Part shown: positions 34,523-43,734 of the stretch, in pieces
Layout of the letters: every line of letters starts with the position of its first letter
Position numbering within the stretch: position 1 is the first letter of the stretch
Assembly: GCF_001874525.1 (NCBI RefSeq)
Contig: NZ_LKAQ01000001.1
Location: 620,001 to 684,000 of the forward strand
Source: Pseudodesulfovibrio hydrargyri
GTDB taxonomy: Bacteria > Desulfobacterota > Desulfovibrionia > Desulfovibrionales > Desulfovibrionaceae
DNA: 64,000 nucleotides
Reading direction: 5' to 3'
Translations under genes and position numbers: made by a program
Notes under the pieces: model-generated
Database searches by the model: none
The model's input: only the letters and a program-made list of their open reading frames with translations
Told to the model about the DNA's origin: nothing

Positions 34523-36220
34523 ATGCGCAAACCTCTCATACTGTCGGCCGCCTGTCTGGCGGCCTTTCTCATGCCCGCCTCCGCCCTGGCCGCCGATCCT
34601 GTGGTGGCCGCCGCCAACGCGGAACACTGGGGGCTGTTGACCCTGATCCCGCCGCTGCTGGCCATCGCCCTGGCCTTTGCCAGCAAAAACGTCGTCCTGT
34701 CGCTGTTCATCGGCGTGTTCTCGGGCTGTTTCATGCTCGAACTCAAGGGGTACGACGTGTACCACGCCCTGGTCGGCGGGTTCCTGCACCTGTCCACCCA
34801 GGTCCTGACCTCCCTTGCCGATCCGTGGGACGCGGGCATTGTGCTCCAGGTCCTGGCCATCGGCGGGCTCATTGCGCTGATTTCCAAGATGGGCGGCGCC
34901 CAGGCCATAGCCGGGGCCATCTCCCGCTGGGCCCGGACCCCGCGCTCCTCCCAGCTGGCAGCCTGGCTCATGGGGCTGTTCATTTTCTTCGACGACTACG
35001 CCAACTCCCTGACCGTGGGCCCGATCATGCGCCCGGTGACCGACCGCCTGAAGGTCTCGCGCGAGAAGCTGGCCTTCATCATCGACGCCACGGCCGCGCC
35101 CATCGCGGGCATCGCGCTGATCTCCACCTGGGTGGCCTACGAGGTCGGCCTGATCCGCGACGGCTACCAGACCATCGGCATCAGCGGCAACGCCTACGGC
35201 ATCTTCGTCCAGACCATCCCGTACAGGTTCTACAACATCTATATCCTGCTCTTCATCCTCCTGGCCGTGTGGCTCAAACGCGACTTCGGGCCCATGTACG
35301 CGGCCGAGATGCGCGCCCGGACCCACGGCAAGGTCCTCGGCGACAACGCCGTGCCCATGGCCTCGGACGAGGCCACCACCCTGGAGCCCGCCGCCCACGT
35401 GAAACCGTCCGTGTGGAGCGCCATCCTGCCCATCGGCACCCTCATGGTCGCCGCCTTCCTGGGTTTCTATTTCAACGGCTACCGGAACCTGGACGATCCG
35501 ACCTTGCTGGCCTCGGTCAACGCCTCGCCTCTGTCGTTCGCCTCCATGCGCATCTGCTTCGGGGCCTCGGACGCCTCGGTGGTCCTGTTCCAGGCCGCCC
35601 TGCTCGCCTCCCTGGTGGCCATCGCCATGGCCGTGTCCCGCAGGATCATGCCGCTCAAGGAGGCCATCGAGACCTTTGTCACCGGCATCAAGTCCATGAA
35701 CATCACCGCCGTCATCCTGCTCCTGGCCTGGTCCCTGTCCGGAGTCATGAAGGAGCTGGGCACGGCCACCTATCTGGTGGGCGCGCTGTCCGACGCCCTG
35801 CCCGCCTACCTGCTGCCGTCCATCATCTTCATCCTCGGCTCGGTCATCTCCTTCGCCACCGGGACCTCCTACGGGACCATGGGCATCCTCATGCCCCTGA
35901 CCATCCCCCTGGCGTTTGCCCTGAACCCGGCCCCGGAGTTCGTGGTCCTGTCCGTGGGCTCGGTCCTGACCGGAGCCATCTTCGGCGACCACTGCTCGCC
36001 CATCTCGGACACGACCATCCTGTCCTCCATGGGCGCGGGCTGCGACCACATCGACCACGTGCGCACCCAGCTGACCTACGCCGTGGTCGTGGCCGGGCTG
36101 GCCATCGTCACCGGCTACCTTCCGGCCGGACTGGGTCTGCCCGTCTCCCTGACCCTGCCGCTCGGCATCCTGGCCACGGCCCTGGTCATCCGTTTCGCGG
36201 GCAAGAAGGTCGACGCCTAG
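34523..36220 (+). CDS. NhaC-type Na+/H+ antiporter family protein
   Basis: 565 residues from ATG 34523 (AAAGGGA upstream); the open frame starts at 34421. An N-terminal hydrophobic, signal-like segment ending in ALAADP is followed by about eleven membrane helices. Family hallmarks are FIFFDDYANSLTVGPIMRPVTD, ATAAPIAGIALISTWVAYEVG, TGTSYGTMGILMPLT and IFGDHCSPISDTTILSSMGAG. NhaC-family proteins exchange Na+ for H+, though some take up amino acids or organic acids in antiport. It ends at a strong bidirectional terminator. Confidence 0.88.
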   Translation: MRKPLILSAACLAAFLMPASALAADPVVAAANAEHWGLLTLIPPLLAIALAFASKNVVLSLFIGVFSGCFMLELKGYDVYHALVGGFLHLSTQVLTSLADPWDAGIVLQVLAIGGLIALISKMGGAQAIAGAISRWARTPRSSQLAAWLMGLFIFFDDYANSLTVGPIMRPVTDRLKVSREKLAFIIDATAAPIAGIALISTWVAYEVGLIRDGYQTIGISGNAYGIFVQTIPYRFYNIYILLFILLAVWLKRDFGPMYAAEMRARTHGKVLGDNAVPMASDEATTLEPAAHVKPSVWSAILPIGTLMVAAFLGFYFNGYRNLDDPTLLASVNASPLSFASMRICFGASDASVVLFQAALLASLVAIAMAVSRRIMPLKEAIETFVTGIKSMNITAVILLLAWSLSGVMKELGTATYLVGALSDALPAYLLPSIIFILGSVISFATGTSYGTMGILMPLTIPLAFALNPAPEFVVLSVGSVLTGAIFGDHCSPISDTTILSSMGAGCDHIDHVRTQLTYAVVVAGLAIVTGYLPAGLGLPVSLTLPLGILATALVIRFAGKKVDA

Positions 36221-36235
36221 CCCGGCCGCAGGACA

Positions 36236-36277
36236 CAAAAAAAGCCCGGATCGAAGAACCGATCCGGGCTTTTTTTC
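36236..36277. terminator. Bidirectional rho-independent terminator
   Basis: AAAAAGCCCGGATCG pairs with CGATCCGGGCTTTTTTT around loop AAGAAC (stem 36241-36253 with 36260-36272). A-run and T-run flank it, so it can stop transcription of the antiporter (plus strand) and of the endolysin-like gene ending at 36306 (minus strand). Confidence 0.92.
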
Positions 36278-36305
36278 ATGCCCGCCGACAGACATTCCGT
36301 CCCCG

Positions 36306-36761
36306 TCAGTACAGCCGCCGGATCCCCAGGACCCGGCTCTTGGGGTAGGCGGCGATGTTGACCTCGTCCTTCTGGTTGCCGCCCAGGACCAGCACCCTGC
36401 CGTTCTCCTCGCCAGCGTAGAAACCCACGTGGCCGGGAGCGTCGAGCACCTCGGGGCCGGGCTGCTTGCCGGTGCCCCGCTTGAGGACGACCACGTCGAA
36501 ACCGGGCTCGGCCTCCCCGCCCACGGCCCGGCCCACCTTGAGCCAGGAACGGGCCATCAGGCTCTTGGACCGGGGCAGGCGAAGCAGCCAGGCCACGTAG
36601 TTGGCAAAGGCGGAACACCAGGGCACGTCGTCTCCCTCGGGCCAATCGTCGTCGAGTTTGAGCATGGCCAGGACCGCCGGATTGGACTGGCTCCCGGGCA
36701 CTTCCCGGACCCCGACGAAACGCTGGGCCATGTCGAACGCCGTCATTTGGATCGCACGCAT
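36306..36761 (-). CDS. NlpC/P60-CHAP-like hydrolase (TIGR02594-type)
   Basis: 151 residues from ATG 36761 with GGAGGTG upstream. The core DDVPWCSAFANYVAWLL has the catalytic Cys and APGHVGFYAG has the His of a Cys-His peptidase, as in CHAP and TIGR02594 proteins. These are usually phage or integrated-element peptidoglycan hydrolases, but no other phage gene is near. There is no signal peptide. It lies 64 bases after the GNAT gene and ends at the bidirectional terminator. Confidence 0.75.
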   Translation of the reverse strand: MRAIQMTAFDMAQRFVGVREVPGSQSNPAVLAMLKLDDDWPEGDDVPWCSAFANYVAWLLRLPRSKSLMARSWLKVGRAVGGEAEPGFDVVVLKRGTGKQPGPEVLDAPGHVGFYAGEENGRVLVLGGNQKDEVNIAAYPKSRVLGIRRLY

Positions 36762-36825
36762 ACCCACCTCCGAACCGCTAGAGTTCAAAGCCACCTATGC
36801 GTCCATACCATGCGGGGGATAAAAA

Positions 36826-37317
36826 TCAAAAGCGGTAGCGGTAGTATTTGACGTCCACGTCCATGAGCGGGACCGTGTCCGGGACCTCGTCCCGGGCGAC
36901 CTCGATGAAGCCGGACTTCTCGTAGAAGCGGTGCGCCGCGTGGTACACGTCCACAGTGCCGAGGTAGACCTCGCGCACGCCGTGCTCCCGCGCCCAGTCG
37001 AGCAGGGTCCGCATGAGCTTCGCGCCCACGCCGCGCTCCCTGCCGCGCCAGGCTTTTTTGACGAACATCTTGCGCAGGGCGCAGACGCCGTCGCCCACGT
37101 CCTTCAGCGCGATGGTCCCGATGAGTTCGCCGCCCTCGAAGGCGAGCCAGAAGCTGCCCGCGCCGTACTGGTAGTATCCGGGGATGTCCCGCAGGTCCGG
37201 CTGCTTCTCGGCCGAGGTGGCCACGCCGAATTCCTCGATCTGGATGGTGGTGATGAGCCTGACGATGGAGTCGGCGTCGTGCTCGGGGTCGAGCTGATCG
37301 TATTGGACGATGCGCAT
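36826..37317 (-). CDS. GNAT-family N-acetyltransferase
   Basis: 163 residues from ATG 37317, 3 bases after holB, so it is probably cotranscribed. It has the GNAT pattern: the beta4 strand GELIGTIALKDVG, then CALRKMFVKKAWRGRERGVGAKLM with the R-x-x-G-x-G/A acetyl-CoA pyrophosphate loop, and the terminal HRFYEKSGFIEV. The substrate is unknown; it could be an amine, a small molecule or a protein N-terminus. Confidence 0.88.
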   Translation of the reverse strand: MRIVQYDQLDPEHDADSIVRLITTIQIEEFGVATSAEKQPDLRDIPGYYQYGAGSFWLAFEGGELIGTIALKDVGDGVCALRKMFVKKAWRGRERGVGAKLMRTLLDWAREHGVREVYLGTVDVYHAAHRFYEKSGFIEVARDEVPDTVPLMDVDVKYYRYRF

Positions 37318-37320
37318 GGC

Positions 37321-38160
37321 CTACGCCATCCGGGTGGCGACCCAGTCGAGGACCATGGTCGGATTGACCGGGACCTGGGTGTTCAGGGCGTCCTGGGCCT
37401 GTTCCAGGACCAGGCCGATGCGCCGCAGGTCGGCCGGGCCGTAGGCCCTGGCCATGCCCGCCGACAGAGGCGTCGAGCAGGCCCCGGACAGGGCCTCGCG
37501 CAGTTCGCGCTGCATGCCTATGACCACGTCCATGGCCAGATTGCGGTCCACCGCGCCGCGCACCTGGGTGCGCTCGAACCATCCCCGCCCGGTCTGCCAG
37601 AAATCGACCAGGGCCGTGGTCCACTCGGTCACCTCGGGCGGGTTCACGCGCACGTCCGGCCAGGACAGGGTGACCACCCAGGAGCGGGAGACCAGGGTCT
37701 CCAGGAGCCGCTCACGCTGGGGCGCGGCCAGGACGAAGACGTTGCCGGGCCTGGGCTCCTCCAGGGACTTGAGCAGGGCGTTGGCCGCCTCGGTCATGAA
37801 CATCTGGGCCTCGGCGAAGATGGATACGCGGTAGCCGTCGCCGTGAGGCGGCTGGCCCCAGGTGGAGCGCTTCTCGCGCACCGAGTCCACCTTGATCAGC
37901 CCCTCGCGGCCGTCGAAGAACAGCAGGTCGTTGAAGGCCAGGTCCGCGATCTGCCTGCAAGCCGGGCACTGGCCGCAGGGCACGGAGCCGGACGCGCAGT
38001 TCAGGCGCATGGCCCAATACAGGGCGAGGGCGACGCGCGAATCCGCGTCGCCCCCCTCGATGACAATGGATTGGGGCGGGTCGTGGGCGATGGCGTTGAG
38101 CCGCCGGACCGCGTGCTCCTGCCCAACCAGGGCCGCCAGCGGATCGTCGTGCAGCGTCAT
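37321..38160 (-). CDS. holB: DNA polymerase III delta-prime subunit
   Basis: 279 residues from ATG 38160 (GGGAG upstream); a TTG at 38166 is the longer alternative. The clamp-loader fold includes LVGQEHAVRRL and a zinc-binding set CASGSVPCGQCPACRQ. The P-loop is degenerate (IEGGDADSRV, no GKT/S), fitting delta-prime, which does not hydrolyse ATP. Sensor-like MTEAANALLKSLEEPRPGNV is clear. It lies 12 bases after purA and 3 before the GNAT gene. Confidence 0.85.
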   Translation of the reverse strand: MTLHDDPLAALVGQEHAVRRLNAIAHDPPQSIVIEGGDADSRVALALYWAMRLNCASGSVPCGQCPACRQIADLAFNDLLFFDGREGLIKVDSVREKRSTWGQPPHGDGYRVSIFAEAQMFMTEAANALLKSLEEPRPGNVFVLAAPQRERLLETLVSRSWVVTLSWPDVRVNPPEVTEWTTALVDFWQTGRGWFERTQVRGAVDRNLAMDVVIGMQRELREALSGACSTPLSAGMARAYGPADLRRIGLVLEQAQDALNTQVPVNPTMVLDWVATRMA

Positions 38161-38172
38161 GCCCAACGCTCC

Positions 38173-39546
<1,374 letters not shown>

Positions 39547-39942
39547 CTACTTGCCGTTCTTGGGCGTCAGGGTGAGCAGCTTGCCCCGCCGGTCCTTCTT
39601 GTCCGGCCCGGCCCCATGGTCCTGGTCCCGGGCCGAGGCGAGGTCGCCGTTCACCGGCCCGGAACCCTTTTCCGGCGCGGTCAGGGCGGCCAGGTCTATC
39701 TCCACCGGCCCTTCCCCGGGCTGGCGGGACTGCGCCCAATTATAGTTGAAAAGCTGGTTCTTGAGGCGGGTGGACTGGATGAGATTGAACACCAGGACCG
39801 ATTCCTCCCACCGTTTGGTGGGCTCGAAATGGCGGACCTTTTCCGCATATTTTTCCCAAAGGCTCATGAGCGAGGCCTCGTCGTAGGCATTGATCTGACG
39901 GGCGAGTTTCAAGAGCGCCTTTTCCATGTAGCTTTCTGACAT
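39547..39942 (-). CDS. Conserved hypothetical protein
   Basis: 131 residues from ATG 39942. The N-terminal two-thirds is helical and charged (SESYMEKALLKLARQINAYD, then LWEKYAEKVRHFEPTKRWEES and FNLIQSTRLKNQLFNYNW); the tail is Gly/Asp/Lys-rich and probably disordered. No signal peptide or membrane segment. I do not recognise a domain; the well-kept helical part suggests a lineage-restricted protein. It is 111 bases upstream of purA on the same strand. Confidence 0.7.
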   Translation of the reverse strand: MSESYMEKALLKLARQINAYDEASLMSLWEKYAEKVRHFEPTKRWEESVLVFNLIQSTRLKNQLFNYNWAQSRQPGEGPVEIDLAALTAPEKGSGPVNGDLASARDQDHGAGPDKKDRRGKLLTLTPKNGK

Positions 39943-40036
39943 CGGTGTTCCTTGATTACTGAAAAACGCATGCCGGGATTTTCTGCATAACAAATATTGA
40001 GCTCCCCCGCCAAGGCAAAATCACGGTCCGTCCCGG

Positions 40037-40066
40037 ACAAAAAAGACCGCCCGGAGAACCGGGCGG
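40037..40066 (-). terminator. Terminator of the chemotaxis receptor gene
   Basis: An 8-bp stem CCGCCCGG/CCGGGCGG (40047-40054 with 40059-40066) with a 4-base loop is followed on the minus strand by a T-rich run (TCTTTTTTG). It lies about 30 bases after the receptor gene stop. Confidence 0.85.
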
Positions 40067-40094
40067 CCATATCGTTCACAGGGGCGCGTGCGGA

Positions 40095-41777
40095 TCAGAA
40101 GCGCTCGAAATCGCCGTCGTCCATTTCGTTCATGTCCAGGTCCATCCCGCCGGAGGCGGCGGGCGGCGCGGAGGAGGCGGCGGGCTTGGAAGCCCCCTTG
40201 CCGATGGCCGGAGCCTTGGGCTTGGACACCGTGACCTTGTTGGCGGCCGGGACGTAGGCGGTCCCGCCGAGCTTGAAGAAGCTGATGACCTTCTGCAACT
40301 GCACGGCCTGGGACGAGAGCTCCTCGGCCGTGGAGGCCACTTCCTCGGACGCGGCCGCGTTCTGCTGGATGACCTTGTCCATGTCCTGGATGGCCGCGTT
40401 GACCTGGGTGCCGCCCGCGTTCTGCTCGTTGGTTGCGGCGGATATCTCCTGGACCAGCTCGGCCGTCTTCTGGATGTCGGGAACGATCTGGGCCAGCAGG
40501 TTCCCGGCCTCTTCGGCCACCTCGACGCTGGACGAGGACAGTTCGCTGATCTCGGCGGCGGACGCGCCGCTGCGTTCGGCCAGCTTGCGGACCTCGGCCG
40601 CGACCACGGCGAATCCCTTGCCGTGTTCCCCGGCGCGGGCAGCCTCAATGGCCGCGTTGAGCGCCAACAGGTTGGTCTGGCGGGCGATCTCCTCGATGAT
40701 GGAGATCTTTTCCGCGATCTGCTTCATGGCCCCGACCGTCTTGGTCACGGCCTTGCCGCCGGATTCGGTGTCGCGTGCCGCCTTGTTGGTCATGGTGTTG
40801 GTGGTCTGAGCGTTCTCCGCGTTCTGGCCGATGGACGAGGTCATCTCCTCCATGGCCGCCGAGACCTCCTCCACGGCCGAGGCCTGTTCGGTGGCCCCGT
40901 GGGACAGGTCGATGGCCGAGGAGGCCAGCTCCTCGCTGCCCGAGGTGACCTGTTCCGAGGCCAGGCTGACCTCGGAGACCACGTTGCGCAGGGCCCCGAG
41001 CATGTTGGACATGGCCGCGGTCAACTGGCCGACCTCGTCCTTGCTCCGGGAAACGATGTCCACGGTCAGGTCGCCCTCGGCCATGGCGTTGGACACGGCC
41101 ACGGCCTCGCGCAGAGGCCGGATGATGCCGCGAAGCACCAGAAAGACCACGAGGATGAGGACGCCCATGCCCAGCACGGTGGGGATGAGAATCTTCCAGC
41201 GCAGGGAGGAGACCTGGGCGTCCACGTCATCCACGTAGATGCCCGAGCCCACGACCCAGCCCCAGGGCTTGTACAGCTTGACGTAGGAGATCTTGGGAAC
41301 GGGCCGGTCCGAACCGGGCTTGGGCCACATGTAATTGACGAAGCCCTGACCCTCGGCCTTGGCCACCTTGACCATTTCCTGGAAGAGATACACCCCGTGG
41401 GGGTCCTTCATGTCCGTCAGGTCCTTGCCGTTGAGTTCCGCCTTGACCCCGTGGACCACGATGACCTGGTGCAGGTCGTTGATCCAGAAGTACTCCTGTC
41501 CATGGTAGCGCAGCTCCGCGACTTCCTCCTTGGCGGCCTTTTGCGCGGCCTCCAGGGTCACGGCCCCGGACTCGGCCTTGGCGGCCCAGGACGCGATCGT
41601 CCCGTAGGCCACCTCGACCACGCCCTGCGTGGCCATGCGCTTCTCCTGCATGAGCGAATCGCCCACCACGGGCAGGAAATATCCGAGCAAACCCGCCAGG
41701 ATCAGGATTACCGCAGCCAGGAAGAAACTGAGGATCTTGCTCTGCAGTCCCCAGTCCTTGAAGTTGAATATACGCAT
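40095..41777 (-). CDS. Methyl-accepting chemotaxis protein with Cache domain
   Basis: 560 residues from ATG 41777 with AGGAGG upstream. Order: membrane helix (about 14-35), periplasmic single Cache domain (about 36-190; [13 protein letters not shown], then [20 protein letters not shown]), second membrane helix (195-215), HAMP (about 215-270) and the cytoplasmic signalling coiled coil with the conserved tip [21 protein letters not shown]. The C-terminal tail is Pro/Ala/Lys-rich and ends without a CheR-tethering pentapeptide. It probably senses a small organic acid in the periplasm and feeds the CheA pathway; flagellar genes lie 10 kb away. Confidence 0.92.
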   Translation of the reverse strand: MRIFNFKDWGLQSKILSFFLAAVILILAGLLGYFLPVVGDSLMQEKRMATQGVVEVAYGTIASWAAKAESGAVTLEAAQKAAKEEVAELRYHGQEYFWINDLHQVIVVHGVKAELNGKDLTDMKDPHGVYLFQEMVKVAKAEGQGFVNYMWPKPGSDRPVPKISYVKLYKPWGWVVGSGIYVDDVDAQVSSLRWKILIPTVLGMGVLILVVFLVLRGIIRPLREAVAVSNAMAEGDLTVDIVSRSKDEVGQLTAAMSNMLGALRNVVSEVSLASEQVTSGSEELASSAIDLSHGATEQASAVEEVSAAMEEMTSSIGQNAENAQTTNTMTNKAARDTESGGKAVTKTVGAMKQIAEKISIIEEIARQTNLLALNAAIEAARAGEHGKGFAVVAAEVRKLAERSGASAAEISELSSSSVEVAEEAGNLLAQIVPDIQKTAELVQEISAATNEQNAGGTQVNAAIQDMDKVIQQNAAASEEVASTAEELSSQAVQLQKVISFFKLGGTAYVPAANKVTVSKPKAPAIGKGASKPAASSAPPAASGGMDLDMNEMDDGDFERF

Positions 41778-42019
41778 AACGCCTCCTGTTCGCTGAAAAT
41801 TCCAACGACGACTACAGCGCCGAGCGAAAACCGTGCTCATTACAATTGGTTTTCGCCTGATTCAAGCTTACTATGTTATCGCGTTAGAACAATTATTATT
41901 TATCGGAAATTTCAAACAGATGCTTGAGTTCCGGGACGATACGGGCTCCAGTCATTGCCCGCCTGTGGAAGGTGTGTTATGACCGCCCCCTCACACGGCA
42001 ACAACAGGGAGTCCAAGCG

Positions 42020-43294
42020 ATGAGCGATTTGAAAAAGATGTACCATACCTTGCAGCAGGACCCGTTTCCGGCGGACATGAAACTGACCCTGGGCGACCAG
42101 GAACTGGTCTTCAAAAAACGGACCTGGGAGATCGACGGCGAGACCAAGGGGTTGCGCTACGGCGAGAACCCGGACCAGCCCGCCGCGCTCTACGAGTTGG
42201 CGCGGGGGCAGCTTGAAGTCGGCGGCGTCAAGTTCATCGGCGCGGGCCAGGGGCTCGTCTCGGCCCTGACCGAGGAGCACATGCTCCAGGCGGGCAAGCA
42301 CCCCGGCAAGACCAACCTGACCGACGTGGACAACGCCCTGAACATCTTGCAGTATCTTTCCGCCAAACCGGCCGCGCTCATCCTCAAGCACAACAACCCG
42401 TGCGGGGCCGCCTGGACCGACGAGGGCGTGGCCGTGGCCCTGAAGCGGGCGTTCGAGGCCGACCGCATCGCCGCCTTCGGCGGGGCCGTGGTGGTCAACC
42501 GCACGCTCGACCTGGCCACCGCCGAGTTGATCAACTCCGTATATTTCGAAGTCGTGGCCGCGCCCGCGTTCGACGCCGACGCCTTAGACGTGCTCAAGAG
42601 GAAGAAGAACCTGCGCATCCTGGAGATTCCGGGCATCACCGAACTGGAATCCCTGTCCACCACGCCGTTTCTGGACATCAAGTCCCTGTCCGACGGCGGC
42701 ATGGTCCTACAGTTCTCCTTCCGCAACGCCATCCTCGCCGTCGACGACTTCCTCCCGGCCGAAGCCGAGAAGGACGGCAACGCCTTCGTGGCCCGCGCCC
42801 CTTCCAAACAGGAGGCGGACGACCTGCTCTTCGCCTGGGCCGTGGAAGCGGGGGTGACGTCGAACTCCGTGATCTTCGCCCGCGACGGCGTGACCACCGC
42901 CATCGGCACCGGCGAACAGGACCGCGTGGGCTGCGTGCTCCTGGCCGTGACCAAGGCGTACATCAAATACGCGGACCTGCTGGCCTCCAAGGAACTGGGC
43001 ATGTCCCTGTTCGAGCTCAAGCTCAAGGCCATCAAGGACCCGGAGATGAAGGCCAAGCTGGCCGACATCGACAGGCGCACCGAAGAGGCGCGTGGCGGCC
43101 TGCCCGGCTCCGTGGTGGTCTCGGACGGGTTCTTCCCGTTCCGCGACGGCGTGGACCTGTGCATCGACCAGGGCGTGACCGCCATCGCCCAGCCCGGCGG
43201 CTCCATCCGCGACTTTGAAGTCATCCAGGCGGTCAACGAGGCCGAGCCGCAGGTGGCCATGGTCTTCACCGGACAGCGCTCCTTCAAGCACTAG
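42020..43294 (+). CDS. purH: AICAR transformylase, stand-alone half of PurH
   Basis: 424 residues from ATG 42020, with CAGGGAG upstream; the open frame begins at 41924 without support. It contains only the AICAR formyltransferase domain: KHNNPCG (123-129) carries the catalytic Lys-His pair, followed by VLLAVTKAYIKYAD, SDGFFPFRDGVDLC and GGSIRDFEVIQ. It transfers a formyl group from 10-formyl-THF to AICAR, giving FAICAR. The IMP cyclohydrolase domain that normally precedes it is a separate gene at 49942-50538. A terminator follows. Confidence 0.93.
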   Translation: MSDLKKMYHTLQQDPFPADMKLTLGDQELVFKKRTWEIDGETKGLRYGENPDQPAALYELARGQLEVGGVKFIGAGQGLVSALTEEHMLQAGKHPGKTNLTDVDNALNILQYLSAKPAALILKHNNPCGAAWTDEGVAVALKRAFEADRIAAFGGAVVVNRTLDLATAELINSVYFEVVAAPAFDADALDVLKRKKNLRILEIPGITELESLSTTPFLDIKSLSDGGMVLQFSFRNAILAVDDFLPAEAEKDGNAFVARAPSKQEADDLLFAWAVEAGVTSNSVIFARDGVTTAIGTGEQDRVGCVLLAVTKAYIKYADLLASKELGMSLFELKLKAIKDPEMKAKLADIDRRTEEARGGLPGSVVVSDGFFPFRDGVDLCIDQGVTAIAQPGGSIRDFEVIQAVNEAEPQVAMVFTGQRSFKH

Positions 43295-43317
43295 TTCGAA
43301 ACGATCGAAAGGGAATG

Positions 43318-43351
43318 GGCTTCGCCGGGCAGGAGTTCGGCGAAGCCTTTT
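43318..43351 (+). terminator. Rho-independent terminator after the AICAR transformylase gene
   Basis: A perfect 10-bp stem GGCTTCGCCG/CGGCGAAGCC (43318-43327 with 43338-43347) is followed by TTTTA. It lies between this gene and the convergent SemiSWEET gene. Confidence 0.85.
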
Positions 43352-43646
43352 ATTTGGGACGGCGGCCGTTCCCCTTGCGGGAAGGATCGTCGTAAGCGAG
43401 TTTCATGACCAGGATGGACGCGGCCAGAACCAGGGTGACGCCGTTGGCCAGGGCCACGGCCAGCGAACCGATGTGGATGCCGTAGACCAGCCAGAGCAGG
43501 ACCCCCAGGGTGAACAGCAGGTACATGCGCAGGGACAGGTCCGCCACGGAGCGGGTCCGCCAGGTGTGCAGGACCTGCGGGAAAAACGCCGCCGTGGTGC
43601 AGCATCCGGCCGCCAGGCCGATGAGTTCCGGATAATCCATCTGCAT
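43350..43646 (-). CDS. SemiSWEET (PQ-loop) transporter
   Basis: 98 residues from ATG 43646 (a second ATG follows two codons later). It has three membrane helices and the PQ-loop FFPQVLHTWRTRSVADLSL, which is diagnostic of SemiSWEET half-transporters of sugars. Homodimers form the transport path. It is alone on the minus strand, divergent from the RNase II/R gene. Confidence 0.9.
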   Translation of the reverse strand: MQMDYPELIGLAAGCCTTAAFFPQVLHTWRTRSVADLSLRMYLLFTLGVLLWLVYGIHIGSLAVALANGVTLVLAASILVMKLAYDDPSRKGNGRRPK

Positions 43647-43734
43647 GTATTTCCCATACGCGCACGGTCTTACGCTGACAACCGTTTCATGCTAACCGAA
43701 CCCTTAAGCGCAACGAAAAAGAATCGACTGACAT

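Noticed and set aside
36306..36761. Prophage remnant
   Set aside because: Only one phage-like gene, flanked by housekeeping genes; no integrase, att sites or structural genes.
41778..42019. ZTP (pfl) riboswitch upstream of the AICAR transformylase gene
   Set aside because: Searched by eye for the conserved pfl core and pseudoknot; only a loose CCGCCTG-like string was found and not the required arrangement.
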